From Diprion similis (lineage: Eukaryota; Arthropoda; Insecta; Hymenoptera; Diprionidae), in NCBI RefSeq assembly GCF_021155765.1, contig NC_060105.1, positions 2,294,001 through 2,358,000 on the forward strand: DNA of 64,000 nt, read 5' to 3'. The notes beneath the pieces are model-generated. The model was not told where the DNA came from and ran no database searches. It was given only the letters and a program-made list of their open reading frames with translations. Shown piece after piece: positions 24,581 to 39,065 of this stretch. Made by a program: the position numbers and the translations under genes. How positions within the stretch are numbered: the stretch's first letter is position 1; each line of letters opens with the position of its first letter.

Positions 24581-27500
24581 TAATCTTTCGAGGATCGAGT
24601 TCCGGGCCTCAGGACGAAACGGGAGTCCTGCGAGTCCCTCGGGACGACGATCGTCGTCCGCATTGCCGGTGTCGAGACGAACGGGATTTGCCGTAAGCAT
24701 CGTGGCCTGAATCCGGTACCGCGATGATGAAAAGAACGCAACAAAAGCTCCTTTCGAGAGTGGAAAACGCGCGGGGCAAGTGCTTCGCATGCAGCACGGT
24801 GATGAAAATAGGCCGCTGGAGGGGCTGCGACCACCGGACCGTGCCCTTTCAACCCCCGCTCTTCATCTTCATCCTCGACATTATCGCGATCGTAATCATG
24901 ACCCCCCTCCTCCCCCCGGCTTCCTCTCCCGATTTAACGAGTCAACTTCGAACTCGATGTCATGTCGTGCCAGTGTTGAGTCAACGGACGATAATCGGGG
25001 CATTTCGAAATACGGAAAAGTGTCTCGTTCAGTAAATTTAAGGGTGGTGGGGTGGAGTGTATGTATCGAACATTAAACGATCACGATATCGAATATTCAG
25101 GTGATACGTTAATTTCTTTGTTCAATTATTTAATTATATTATTTTCGTTACAGAAAATTTTTATTCCGAACCAGCAAAAAAATAAACAAAAAAAACTGCT
25201 CGTTCCCTACAATTTTACTTTTTAGATTTTTGACCCTCGTCGTTTTGTTTTGTTTTTTTTTTTTTCTGCCAAATTCTAGAAAATAAAACAGCTTTTTCGA
25301 CGTTTTGTTAATCGTCAGTATCCTTTTATCTGCAATTAATTGTACCGTCGTTGTGTACATCCTGACGTCTGCGGAAGAATCGTTTGATGAATATGTTGAA
25401 AGAGAATTTAAATCGAGAAATATTCTGGCTCCTGTGATCTCACTTTCAAATACTCGAGTCCTTCGTAACCGTCTATGTATACTCATGCTATGTAATATAT
25501 ATATAGTTAGAAACTAATTAAGAAATCAAATAACTCACTGCAATATATGTATATATAATATATATAGGTATACGTATTTCGCTATTATTATTAAACTCGA
25601 TTTTTCTTCAAGACTGCAAAAGTTCCGTAAGCAATACATATATAATCGCGAATTTGCGTTGTAATTGCTTTTTCCAATTCTAATGTAAAAGAAACCAGAC
25701 AGACAATCGGGGACGTTTAAATCGCCAATTTAGGGAACGAAATAAGCTTCGCAGGTCGCAGGATTCGGCGTGTAAGAAGGTGACGAAGAGTCATTAGTGA
25801 GATTGGCAAAAAGGCAGGACTGAGGGATATTATCGTTATTGTTGTTCTTCTTATTATTATTTTTTGTCTCTTCTTATACTCCGGAGCGAAATATTTAATT
25901 TAATTCACCCCCCTCCTCCCCTGCCACTTTATCCTGTTCGCTCTTTATTCTTTGTTACTATATATACGAAAGATCCGGCCGGTGGATTTAATTCGGCATT
26001 TATCAACGTCGGAATATCCAGAAATTTAGTCAAAGCAGGACCTCGTCTCATTTCGAACAAATCTGCACTGTCCGATAATCACCAAACACGATCTAAATGG
26101 TCGATGAGCTAGTCGGGACTAAAATTTATTCCTGAATTTTGCTTACTGACAAACTTACAATCTTCGCAAGCCATATATATATAGCAGTAGCTTAAAATTA
26201 AAAATATTGATCACTCCAGAAAATTCTTGCGTCGTATATACGTAAAGGCATATGTATAAGTATATATATATATATACTCTTACCGCTATATATAAACCGC
26301 AGGATTCAGACTCTCCAGATTAATTGTTCACCTGGAACAAGTGCGGAAACAATTAGCCGGCGTAAAAGTAATTGTGCAAGTAGTTAAATTACGCTGGTTC
26401 TATACATATGTCTATATGGTATACATATAACGCACACAGTGTATAATATATATATAGATATATTTTTTTATTTTTAGCAAACGTGAGACGAGAAAGATTT
26501 TTTGCCGAGAGAAATTCGACTCGCGTTGGAATCAACGTCAAATTTGACAGAAGGTCGAGCGTTTTCTTCTTCTTTCTTCTTTTTCTTTCAGAAATAATAA
26601 ACCGAATCAGGCCTTCTAAACACCCGAGCTGAATCAATTCTGACTCTTCCCAACCCCTCCGTAAAATTGACAGCTAAGCGCAAAGTTTGAGTCGCCACGA
26701 GCGAGGGATGGAATTTGTTAAAATACTGTCTACTCTTCTTCAAAGAGAAAGTGAAAAAGGAGAGTAAAAAACGTCTATGCAATACGTGTGTTATACGTAT
26801 AGACAGACGGTCAGGAACGCGAAAGAGAGAGAGAGAGAAAAAAAAGAAATCAGTTTCTCTATACACAATGTATTTGCTATCGAGCTCGGAGAGCCTTTTT
26901 GCCTTTTTGCCTGCCGTTTCGCATGCTTTTGGCAAGCTCTCAAAGAAAAGAGTATATACGTATTAATAATATAAAAGAGATTGATACGATGGAAGGGAAA
27001 CGGTATATAGACCACGGCATTGAATAACAACCGGAAGTTGTCATTAGCCGCATTCTATTCATATTCAAAAATTTCGAACAAGGGTTGAATGATGAGAAAC
27101 TGGAGCTCAATCAATTCGCAATGAGCAATAACAGTCTGTAATTGTTTAAAGAAAAGTCGTTGAAAATTATCGACAAAATAGTTTAAATCGCAATAATCAT
27201 TGATGTAATTAAAGAATTAAAGAAAATATTTTTTTAAACATAAAATAACGTCTATTGATTTGAAATCATTCCTTAGCAAGATTTTTTTTATCTTAGGTAA
27301 TAAGGCGGGAGATTTTTTGTAATTTTCAACCTGTTGAAACGCTGTCAGAGATGATTAATATCGCTGGAGATTGTAACTCGGCTGAATGATGCCTTGTTAA
27401 TTTATGATGAGGAGATATTGCGAGGCGAGACATGCGGCGTATCTTCATCCAATCTGTTCGTCGTCTGCTGCGCACTTTTGCGCATTTCAAGATACATATT

Positions 27501-30500
27501 CTATGCCGCACCCTGCAGGTAGCGGCATAAATTTGGTCTTCGAATTCCCACATCTGCGATAAAATTAACGACGCCCTGCGGTCTACGTCATTCGTTATAA
27601 CGAGGCGAACAATTATTATCGGCGATTGCCATTGCGACAAACTAAATATATGAATACGTAATACATATATATATACACACTCGTTCTATTGTCGTTGGAA
27701 AAGAGTTTGATCGATTGAAAAAAAATTTACACAATTTTGAAATTTTTTTCTTTCAAGAAAATGACTCGTTAACAATTGGTTAAAATTCGTTTTCGAGGAA
27801 AATTTTGTTCGCTTAATCAAGAAAATTTTTATTTCAAATCAAAGATATTGTTTAAAGAAATACTTTCTTTTTTTTTTAATTGGAAAAAAACTCCGTTTAC
27901 TTTTAAACACATTTTTACTTGAGATCGAGAACGAAGAGATTTGTGAGAATAACATTTCTTTATAATAAATAACTTATTTCGCTGAGACGGTTGCGCAAAT
28001 GGATGGAAATGAAGGGCGAATACGTCGTCGATCAGAAACGCCGATTCGCTTCTCACTCGTAATTCGTCACTATCCAGCATCGATCTACCAAAACTGCCGC
28101 AGTATCTTCGGCGACGTTCTCAGAGCTCCTGACAGACTCACCGATCAATCACGAGTGGCAGTTAATCATGCGACAATCCAAAGACTTGAGTATCGGTTAT
28201 TATATTTGCGACGATGTGCCCAAAAACCTGCAGCCATTTCAACTCGGGAAATAAATTTTTGTGCAATAATTTCGCCGTTGAATTTAATAATTTATACTAC
28301 GATTCTCGTTGTTATGCAAAAAACGAGTCTCTCATATAAATCGGAATTTTTCTACGAGGGATGATCTGATTTTCATTCATCTTTTTATTGTATAAAATAT
28401 TTAGAGGGGTAAACATTTTTGGAATGTCGTTCGGGTTGGGCCAAAAATTAGAATTATTGGGTGATAGAAGGACCCGAAAATCTTGTTTTTAAAATTTTAG
28501 AATGTGGAAAGTCCAGGTATACTTAAATTCAAGGAATTTGACTGCCAGGAAAAATGTACGCTGGAAGGATCAAAGTGAGAAAACACATTACTCATACACA
28601 TAATCTCACCGCCGTTCAAAATTCATGGCGAGTTGACCGAAGCCACAGGAAACGGGCCGAGGTTTGAATCAAGGATTTGTCAGGGGTTGATTCCGGACAA
28701 AGCGTGAAGACGAAAGCAGCGCAAGCTTTCTCCTGTCAGTCTGTTTTGAAAAATTTCATTCAACGAATGTTCTGCGGAGAGTAGATAAGCGACATTTTTC
28801 TCCAGAGGAAGACACGTTGTCTACGTTCCCCTACATTTGTCGAGCTGCCGTTGTACTCTGCAGCTGAGTGAGATCTTTCAGTACCAATAAGGATCCCGTC
28901 CGTTGCATCCCCGAGAAACTTATCGAGCGAAATACACATCCGTAAAAATCGCGAGCCATCTTTTCCGCAGCTAAATTATCCGTCAGTGACGTAGTCTGGA
29001 GTTGAGTGATAAAGAAAGAGAGAGACGGATAAGACGCGCCATTTTTGTTCTCCTTTTTTCAACCCCGTAACTGATATCCGCGAAATTCGCTTTCAGGTTG
29101 AAACTTGACGGAAATTTTTGAGCCGAAAAAAAAACGTGTTCAAAATTTTGAAAACTTTAAAAAAATTCAACTCCACTTTTTCGCCCTTTCGAATTTTGTT
29201 GTTCGGATTTCCAAAGTTTTTTAAAAAAAAATCTCAACATTCCTTCGAGCTTTCGTAACGCCGGTAAATTTCTACACGTGTGTAGAACGGAAGTTTTCAA
29301 AGTTTAGTCCGAGCTTATTTAAGCTCCAACGTTACTTTTCAGCCATGATCGAGAGGCGAATCGATATAACCCGAGTGTGCAACGGTTCAAAATATTTTTT
29401 ACAAGCGGAAGATAATTGCATATATTTTTTGCACCCCCCGAATCACGAGTCGCGAAATCGAAGCGAAGGACGTGGAGATTTCGAATGAAAAATCCCAGCT
29501 TTGCCGAGAAACGATATTTCTTAAAATTTCATGAAGATTTATCGGCTTTGCTAGAAGCCTAGACTATGACTCACGCTAGATTCATGTTCCCAGGGAATTA
29601 AGAGGGCGAAGCCCCTGTTATGAGAAACCAACCACCGGAGTCACGATACATCTCTCGGCTATTAATTCCCAATTAGTTCTTCATTGATCCTGCGAGCTTT
29701 TGCACGTCAAACGGGAACGCGAGACGAATTCTTCTCGCCCCTTCACCCCTTTTTTGACCTTTTCAAACAGCCAGCCGATCTTCTTACGCTTACGAAATTG
29801 TATCGGTTTTTCCCTCCCTTTTCTCTCTCGTTATTTTAATTTTAAATATAATAAGATTCTAAGTTTAATTCTCAATTTTTTTTCTGTTTTAACTTATCTT
29901 ATATACTTTTACTTTTATTTTTATTTTTACTTATTTTATACATTATTCATTTATTTATCTATTTACTAATTTTTTCTCTAATTATATGGTTCATTTTGCT
30001 TCTATTTATCTTCATTCATTGTTTTCTCTATTCTTGTGTTATTCTTACATTTCTAGTTTTAATTTTATGTTTTAATACACATTACATCTCATATATGTAT
30101 GTTACATCATCTAAACGCTTCTCTCTCTCTCTCTTTTTTATTCAGGATGTACCGCAGTTTTCATCGTTCCAGGAACAGACAGGATACTTCTGGAAGTACC
30201 AAAGTCCAAAAACACTGACCTGCAGGATCTTCTGTCCTTAAACGGAAATCGATGTCTGTTCAGCAAAACGAAGAGGGAAATAAAGAACTTTACCTCCATC
30301 GTTAACTAAATCCCGTTCTACGTATAAGGATAGACAATTTTTCGACAAGGTAAGTCGGTGGACACTCTTGCATGTAATGGAAAAAGAATGATACAGTGTG
30401 ACGTCGAAGCTCGTATGGTGATCGTCTATCGGTTCGGGTGTTGTTACCATGAAATGTGGTTGTTCCCTTGAGCGTTTGAGTTTCAGGAACACCAATGCAT

Positions 30501-31996
30501 CGCTCAATTTCAGTTTAATTAACTAATTGCTCAGCGGGCCGAATGCCCCAGAGATTTGGAAATGTTCCTGCTTTTTCTTTCCTCGTTTTCTCTTACACAC
30601 ATATATAATGTTTACACGCACGAAAGAAAGAAGGAAAAGTTTCTCGAGGTAAACTTTACTCCTTGAAAGTTTCCGTTTGTTCTCCGATATTACGGTAGTA
30701 ATTGAATTTATCCGATAGCTAAGATCCGCGAATAAAGATCCCCGCAACCTTTAGCAAATTTTCATTCGTGACCTCGTGATTTTCTGATTTCTTGATTTTA
30801 GTTCACTTCCGCGTAAAAATCTGCGTCTGCATTTGATCGGCGACGACTAATTCCGCGCAAGAAATTACCCGGATATTCCACGATACTCGGCTTCTTTCTC
30901 CTCGACCTTTTTACCTTCCCGAAGAAACGACTTGGCCGAGGAACTCCCCCGGGAATAACCTTCGGTTAAGGATTAGCTCAGTCTTCCAGCGGAGGGAAAA
31001 TGGGAGAAATGCAAGCGACGTGAGCTTGCAGCCTCAGGATCCGAGTTCCATATTCCAGAGTCTCCGAAGGCTCGTCCCCTCTTTTATTCCCCGATGATTC
31101 CCGCTTTTCCCTAACTTTCAACACGAATTGCTCGTCAGTATCCAGCGAGAGGTGGGACATGGATTGTTTAACCCTTTAATTCACGTTGGGACGCAGCTTT
31201 TTACTTATTAAAAACTTTTCGAGAATAATTGCCGAGCTTTTCGTTCCACATGGTCTCTGGAATATTTCTAAGTCCAAGGAAACAAATAAAATTTATTTAT
31301 TTATTTGTTTATTTATTGAAAAAATACCACAAGTGAACAAAATATTCAAAATTCTTACTTTTTCATGAAAAATATTATTTTCTGCTCTTCTACCATAAAA
31401 ATTTCAACGCCAATTTTAACACAAACTTAATACATACAAAATTTTTCTTCTTCTTGTTTTTCATTGTCCACCATATTGGATCAGCTATTATAAATTTTCG
31501 AATTAAGAATTAAAATCAATAGCATCTTTCGATCGTATTTTTGTGTAATTCGTTGTATTCTCGTAATTCAAGCACCATTAATCAGAGAAAACGAATTTTC
31601 TCGTGCCAATATTTTTTGGCGTATCGCGAAGATCCTGTAGTTTTTTGTCGGGCTTCGGGTCGTCTGGGCGTCCGGTTTGCGGGGTGAAAAACAAGCGGAG
31701 TCAATTTTTCACGGTAGAATTAGTCGCGTCCGTAGCGAAAGGTCCTCCGGAGCTGCGGAGTGTACACGGGATAATCCGACTCTAAACCCGGCCATTAACC
31801 GTTCCTTTCTCTCCCAGATGATCCCCGTCTGCGGGAGATCACGTTTATCTCAGCAGCCGTGGATCCACTGTCCTGCGGATTCTACCGGGGAAATCGAAGA
31901 CCAGCTCTTCGGTCCCGATTCTCCCCGGGGAAGGCTTCACCTCGCGTCTTCACCGGCTTCGCTAATTGCGTCAGGCTTGTCGCCGGCTACAAAGAG

Positions 31997-32006
<10 letters not shown>

Positions 32007-32040
<34 letters not shown>
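32007..32040. repeat. (AG)n microsatellite
   Basis: About 34 bases of AG, preceded by an interrupted AGAGAC stretch. Confidence 0.9.
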
Positions 32041-32042
<2 letters not shown>

Positions 32043-32734
32043 TAAACGATGGCGATGTTATTACTCCGACAACTCGCCTTATGCAATTACTTCGCCTGCA
32101 GTGTCAGGCGTCCTTCGCCTCGGAAAAGCGGCCCAGCTGTGGGTCGTTGGCTGACACGTTGTATTATGGGTGGGAATATTTCCAGGAGAATTTTGAAACT
32201 CGATCAGCTGACTGATCTCGAGCCTTCGTTCTGAAAGGGATGCATCGTGGGATTATACCGCAATTCACCGCCTTTGAATTTAATATCAAGGGTGCTTGGG
32301 CCTGGTTGACGACCCAGGATTTAAGCTGGGGGACCTTCCTTAGGGTCCCGAAAAGAATGTAGTTTCTATCAGTAATTTTTTCGACATCCGGGAAGAATTT
32401 TGCGAATTTGAATATTACTGATTTGTGGAACTTTCTGAAATCAACATTTCGGAGGATTCGTCTTTCGTTGTTTTATTTTCCCATTTTCGAAATATTCGTC
32501 CTGTCAAGTTTTCATTTCCCAACCGGTTAACCGTACGGTTGAAAGAATATTAATGGGACAATCGGATGTTATCAAAAATCTTCTTGAAAGTACAGTTGGT
32601 CGTTTGGAATTGACGTGAAAATGGAGATGAGACGGGACTTTTGTTCAAAGCACTTACAAACGAGATTCAGGGATGAAAATGGCGGTGAATCAGATGTCAG
32701 AATTTTCTTTGTTTCACTTGTCGCATTGCAAATA

Positions 32735-32805
32735 TTTAGCAAATTCAATTCGGGGTTGAAGTTCCGAAAATTCAAGTTACGATAAAGCAAAATTGCAAAA
32801 TCTTA
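32735..32805. repeat. Fragment of the TTCCGA-rich MITE
   Basis: It shares TTCAAGTTACGATAAAGCAA and the neighbouring GAAGTTCCGAAAATTC wording with the element at 57698-58179. Only about 70 bases are recognisable. Confidence 0.55.
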
Positions 32806-34659
32806 AACACTAAATTCCGTGCACTTTTCACGAAACAATCGTCCACCTAGAGTCCATCATGTTGTTTTTTAAATTCGTTTATTTTTTTCCGATTTCTAAT
32901 CAGCATCCTCAAAAATCTCTATGCAAAAAACTTGCAAATAATTCGCTGATTATTCGTCATACTGGAAGAAATTTCGCCCCATATTACTTGAATTTTCATC
33001 GACATTAATTAACGTTGAACGCTTTCTACTTTTCACCATATTTTCAATATTATATCACTGTTGCACTTCAGGCAACGTCAGATTATTAAATAAAAAAACA
33101 TCGTGATGCTGAAAATCCTCTCAGTGCCACGCGCAAAGTGCAAAACACATCCACTTGACTCTTCACCACCAAACCATCACCATCTTCTTCGTGTCCACGT
33201 GGCAGTCAATGGACTTCGACCCTCGTTGCAAGCTCTGCAGCTACACAATAATACCAATCTAGCCAATTTTTAATCACACTATCACGTATTTGAAAAATCA
33301 AACCATCCCTTAGCGTTCCTCAAACCAAGAAACCCCCGCGAGCTATTATTTCAAACGTCACTAACGCTACGGTCCAGTCAATAAAAATAAACCACCCTTA
33401 ACGTCCTGGCCGTAACTATTCGTTAAAAGCTAAGTGTCGAGAGAGGGAGAGAGGGAGGGAGGAAAGGAGGGAAGAAGAAGGCGCTACTAGGAGTCGGGAT
33501 CTAGTTTCATGGAGGTTCTTTCGCCACGACGAACTTTATATTATCTCATCGTGAATGCGGGTTCATCTACATGCCGTTCCAGCTCGCGTGATAGAAGAAG
33601 GTCGCCATTTGTTTCAGCGATTTCATTATTCTCCTTCAATTTGTCATTTCACAGTGCATATACCCAGTGTAACAGGAAGTTTCGATGTACCGCAAGAACA
33701 TGGCCAGCCTGGCAACAAGACTCCTTTTCCTCCCACAGGACCCGCTTCCAGTTCCCAACAGACTGGCTCGATCTAACTCCATTTTCGCGTGAGGCGTGTT
33801 GTTTCGACAGCCGAGAATTGAGAGACGCACTTCCTTCCCACAGCCTTCAGCTGTATACACAATGTTGTTACGCTGTATCCCGAGTGCGGTTATAACACAG
33901 TTTACATGAACCTACTTCCAGAGCAAACAGTATCCAGGTTCACTTACCTTTGTTGGAAAATTAAACGTGTTTTGTTGGGACGCACGCCTTCCTTCTGGGC
34001 TCCGTTAGGGGAACCTGCAGCTCGTATTTACTCGCCAAGGACGTCGTTCGCTCGAAGGCGAAATTATAAATGAGTGAGTCTATTTTCCTTTGGAAGTATT
34101 TAATCATCCTCGTACCGATTTTCGATTTTGAATCACACGTTTTTGCCCCCCAGTTTTGGAACGCTTGGATTCCATTGGGAACCTTAAGAGCTGTGCCACT
34201 AACGTAAGCTCAGAATAACACAGATCGCGAAAATTAAAAAAGTTGTGTCTTCGGTGGTTCAAATTCTTTTATTACAATGGTGACTTTGGTCAAGAAGAAG
34301 GAGAAAGATTTCACCGTGATTTGAAGGGATTTGAACGCCGATTTCAGAGACATGTTTGCCGATTACTGGTGGATGGTGTTGCAAAGGGAAACAAACAAAA
34401 AAGGAAAAAAGCGAGGCAGCGATACACTACATAAAACGTGTTCTTCAAAAAAACAAATGTAACGATTGTACAGAAAAAATTGCTAAAACATCGTTTTTAT
34501 GGGTTTTTATCGTTTTTTTTTCCAAGATTTTTCACATCGACCTCCAATTCTGACTTCAAATTCGTGTTCAGCGGGAAAAATGCACAAGAAATTTACAGTC
34601 CACCTCCAGCACACACAGTTTTTTTATTTTTGAAAAAAAAAAAAAATGGAACACGAGTC

Positions 34660-35020
34660 GGTTGAATCGGTAAAAATTAATCGATTCATCGATCGTTTCG
34701 TATTTCTTTTAAACGGTACGTATGAAACCAAAATTTTGTAAATATTAGTAACCAGTCTTAATGGCGGTAAAGTTTTTTGATAATTTACAGCTTGTTTCAA
34801 AATAATTTTCAATTTCGGGTGAAAATATTCATTCATCTTTCACTTACTATGTCAAATATAGATGCTTAGTAAGTAAGACGATGATAATAATTGATAGTTT
34901 AATGACAAAAAATAAAAACGATAAACTGATTCTGATGAAAAATAATCGAGTTTTAAAAATGAATGGTTTGTCCTCGATTAATCGGGAGTAAATAATGGAA
35001 AATCGATTACTTTTCGTCGG
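34660..35020 (+). repeat. ATCGAT-rich dispersed repeat, copy 3
   Basis: It contains TTAATCGATTCATCGATCG, TTTTAAACGGTACGTATG and CAGTCTTAATGGCGGTAAAG, and closes with TCGATTAATCGGGAG. It aligns with 24236-24580 and with the inverted copy at 11990-12210. Confidence 0.65.
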
Positions 35021-36038
35021 TTTTATACACAGTCTCGATGGTGTTTTTCTCATCAAATTTTTCCGAGATTTAATTATCAAGCGGCGGTCAACATCGAATT
35101 TCCGTCGATGAATTAATCGCCAATCATCTCTCGGTCCAGAAGCCGCATAATTATAATATAATCCGCGGCTCACGCAGCTTTTCAACAGCGGCTAATAAAC
35201 GGCGAGACTGCACCGATGCGAGGGGAAATTAAACGGCGAATGTGCAGTCAGTTTTAAATTATAACAAGGATTCAAGCCGTTTCCGGTTCAACCTAAACTC
35301 GGACGCCAAAAAGGGAGCACAAAAATGACCGTATAACGTCCGAGTGGATGGAGCCGCGAAATTAAAGCGAACTCTCGAAAATCAAGGGAGGACCTTGCAG
35401 ATTATGTTACACCCTTGTTTTAACCCCGAGCACCTGGGGGTCAAGACACTCAAAAGGAGTGTCAGGTGGAATTTATACGTGTAACTAAACATAATGTCAC
35501 TTTATGTTTATTTATATTATTTGTTACATTTCTGTTAGTGAATATGACAAGAAAATTTTGTCATTTTTGTGTAATTTTCAAGTTTTTTAAACTTGTAAAA
35601 AAAAATCTTGGTTGACCTGTTGGGACATTTTTTTTCTAATCATGAATTTACTTCTTCTTTTCCACCGCAAGATAATTTCCCCAAGATATTATCTTTACCG
35701 ATCATGAATGCATTTTGCTTCTTCTGTTATTTAAATTTATTTGCTTTCTCTTCCTACGTTTATTCAGAATTTTTTCACTCGTGTAGGTATACATTTGTAT
35801 TAGACTGGTTGAAAAAAAAATTGTCTCTCTTTTTTTAATGTCACATGTGTAAAAGTTGTAGGAAGAGGAAATGAGACATCTGTTTCAATTTGAGCGTTTA
35901 ATAATTATATTTAGCGCTTCCTGAACGCAGTTATCCATTTTCCATTTAATTAACGCGATAAAATAATTTCAGTTATTTCTGAATTTTGTAACTCAGTAAC
36001 CAGGCAATGTACATAAATTTTGGGATACATATTTTTCT
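35021..36038. other. Non-coding stretch, no gene seen
   Basis: It is AT-rich with short spurious ORFs only. Confidence 0.4.
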
Positions 36039-36391
36039 GGGCACCTTAAAATTTTTGATACCTCAAAAAATTTGGGGGCAATGTGGGCCTCCAGAAATTT
36101 TTTGAATAACAAGGGATAAAATTAACCACCTGAATTTTTTATTGAACATGAATTATTCGGAAATCATTTACTCGAGTAATTGCACAGCTCATAACGCGAA
36201 ACGTTTCAAGTTGTGCTTTACTCTCAACTCCTCAAAGTAAAATAATGTTCTGATCTTGAATTTATGATTACTTTCTCTCGAGAAAATTAGATAATAATTA
36301 AACATAATTGTTCATATGAAAAGTAAAAATTTTATTCTAATCTTAGGTATTATTTTCTTAAGGGTCCCACTTTGCCCCCCACCCTCCCCTA
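36039..36391 (-). mobile_element. MITE with GGAGGRTGGGGC ends, inverted copy, one end lost
   Basis: This is the reverse complement of the element at 39066-39417. It shares the CACTTTGCCCC end, CATATGAA.AATTATGTTTAA, CTCGAGAAAA, AACTC.TCAAAGT and TTTACTCGAGTAATTGC, in mirrored order. The right end keeps the TIR (CCCACTTTGCCCCCCACCCT); the left end stops at GGGCACC without it. Confidence 0.75.
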
Positions 36392-39032
36392 GTGTACATA
36401 GACATAGAATATTGGGAACGAGAATAAAATTGAGCTTTCATCGAACGGGTGAATCTGCACGTATCGCGAAACGATCCATACGACGCGATACCTCTGATAC
36501 ATGACTTGCACTTTATATCCTACGTATCATAGGCACAAATACCTGTATGTACCTACACATGTTATACAGTGCAATGAGTATATATATATGTAGGGTATGG
36601 AAAAAGCGGCAACTTTCTCAACGAGCCCTTGATGTTTATGACGTCATAACTTATGCTCATCCCCTCCGGACCTTTCCTTCATCCCTTCTTCCCTGCACTA
36701 TTTCGCCCTCGCGCTTTTTCACCCCTCTCTATCCCTCAGGAATATTCGTACAATCCCTTGAGCACAAAGGGGGAAGGTTGGAAAAATATTGCCGGATTTC
36801 ATTCTCGTCAAAAAAAAGAAAGAAGGGGTGGAGTAGGGTTGCGGGGGGGGGGGGGAGGGTAAGGTAAAGGAGTAAGGAAGAAAAAAATGTGAAACGAAAC
36901 GAAACGAAACGTAAGGAAAAACAAAATAAAATAAATATATTATATACACCGACGACGTCAAGCGAAGCTGGCTGCGTTGGAAGACGAAGAGAAATGCGTG
37001 TCAAGTAAACCGCCCTGCAGGTGTGTTTACTACACACACACACACACACACACACACGTGTTTCGAGCGTGTGTACAGATGGCAGATACTACAGCGACTC
37101 GTTCCTGACTCTGGAGAGAATTTAAAATGGATTTTGATCCAGGGGTTCGTAAAGTGCTGCGTCCGATTGACGTCTCGATCCTTGGATGGCAGGCGAAGGC
37201 GTTCGCGGATATTCGAGGAGACTTCTTCATCTTCTTCTTTTTCTTCAGGTTTTTTTTTTTTTTTTTTACCTTTTTTCGACCGCTTCTCCTCCTACTATGG
37301 CGACTGTCTTTTCGCTATTCTACTGTTTTTATACTCGCCCTTCTCTCTCTCTCTCTCTTCGCAATATTTGTCTCCTTTATTTTGCTTTATTCTCCTCCTT
37401 TTCCGCCAGATGTTCGCGTCCTTCGATTCTCGAGTGTAATCTCCAGTGTCCACTTTCCTCAGATCCTCGGTAAGAAGCTGCCTGAACTATATATGTATCG
37501 AGTTATTTCTGGCTTGACCAAATCTCTTGCGTAAATATAATCGACGTAGACGCAAGAAGTCAACTTTGCGTCCATTCTCGCAATTTGTTTCATTTATTTC
37601 TACGCTAATTACCGCGTAACTCCGCAAGTATTGCCTGACATTTTTTTTTCACAAAAATAAAGGCTTCGTTTTTCCACTTCAATTTCATTTCTTTTTACTC
37701 GTCAATATTCACAGGCATCTAAAAGAACGGCCAATTATTTTCGGGGCTGATTTTCCACCCGGTTTTTTGGTACAAAGTTGAGAAAAAAAAAAAAAAAAAA
37801 AAAAAAAAAAAGCGCGTGTAGCGCCCGAGGCGCTGAAAAATCAGAGAGTTTCAAGGGTTCTTTGGCGTCGTTTTCCTCGTCGTTGTTCAGAGAGAATAAA
37901 GGGTATGAGGTTTAAAAAAAAACAAATAAATAAATAAACAAAAGGTACCGCGCGATTATCATTCGGATTTTTTTACCCCACGTACGATTCTGACTGTAAA
38001 AAGAAGAAGTTTTTAAATTCGATTCCACCGATCGTCCGATCGATGGCTAAAACTTGTGTAGACAAAGATTTTCGCCGATCAGAGTAAACTTGAACCTGGA
38101 TTTCTCGGGAGGATTAGATCCTGGGCGATTAGATACCTTGTCACTTAGTCTTTATCCTGATGTGGATTAATCGAGGCGATCGATCCGCCGCTTTTCTACA
38201 ACAACGATTCTGGTCCATTGATGAGTATATACGAACGGACTCCGTTGTTGTGTTTTGCGTTTTTGCTTTCTTTTCGTAATTTAAAACTTTCGTCGAAAAG
38301 TTTACAGGCATCACGGGGTGGAACTTTTTAAAGCCGCTAAACTCTTCGGGTGCGAGGCGAGCGATTTCGCCGGTATTTTCGATTAAACAGAAGCGAAGGA
38401 TTCTCCAACAGTAGCGCAGGTTGAAGAATGTCGGTGTAGATTGTAGAATCAATCGTACGATCTCGTTCAACGCAGATACAGAAACGCGGCGACTTTGCAT
38501 GCTGGCTAAGCGTTGAGTGAGTAGCAGATAAGTACGTACAAAAGGAAAGGAAAAAAGTTCGCATTGTGACCACGAATAGTGTGAGTATTCAGCTGAAAGT
38601 GAACGCAATTATTTCCGGTGGAGGATCTCATCGTATATACCATTTGAATGAAAATAATTTCCACTCTCACAGAAAAGTAGTAGAAGAAAGAAGAGAAAAG
38701 AAACGGAGGTAAAAAAAAATAAAATAAAATAAAAAAAAACATCCGGAAAATATGAAGAGAGAAAAACCGAGCGACTGGTATATAGGTATGTTCTGCTGCT
38801 TATGCAACCAATAGATTATACTTTGAGATGAATGCCTGCTGGATGATTGACGATCCTTCGTCGTACCTTGAATCCGATTGGCCGATAACTTTAATGTACG
38901 TGACGTTGAATTTCCTTACCTTAAATATATCTACCGCACGTAGAACTTAACGCGGAGAGAAATGAAGTGTGGCCAAAAAGTTTCTTTCGCAGAGAACAGT
39001 TTAATTTCGTGGAAATGAAAATCTCCCGTGAC

Positions 39033-39065
<33 letters not shown>
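36392..39065. other. Non-coding stretch with microsatellites
   Basis: It contains an (AC)n tract at about 37032-37057, a poly-A block at about 37782-37811, poly-T at 37249-37267 and an AT tract at about 39033-39059. The overlapping CT-driven ORFs at 37023-37534 are not credible genes. Confidence 0.45.
37032..37057. repeat. (AC)n microsatellite
   Basis: About 26 bases of AC, followed by GTGTTTCGAGCGTGTGT. Confidence 0.9.

Larger units (their letters stand above)
24581..34659. other. Long non-coding stretch
   Basis: There is no gene I can support across about 10 kb. A GC-rich patch at 24590-24990 is open in several frames on both strands, which reflects composition. TA tracts occur near 25540-25565 and 26259-26275, and a GA tract at about 32007-32040. 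A possible isolated exon at 30147-30303 and a 121-codon ORF at 27999-28364 are discussed under findings and rejections. Confidence 0.45.

Noticed and set aside
27999..28364. 121-codon plus-strand ORF
   Set aside because: There is no family resemblance and no supporting splice or promoter context; the length is possible by chance in 64 kb.
33509..33895. 128-codon plus ORF with overlapping open frames
   Set aside because: Two plus frames and one minus frame are open together; internal AG/GT sites are present but no consistent protein emerges.
37023..37534. Three overlapping plus-strand ORFs of 95-138 codons
   Set aside because: They arise from AC, CT and poly-T tracts; products are strings of His-Thr, Phe and Ser-Leu.
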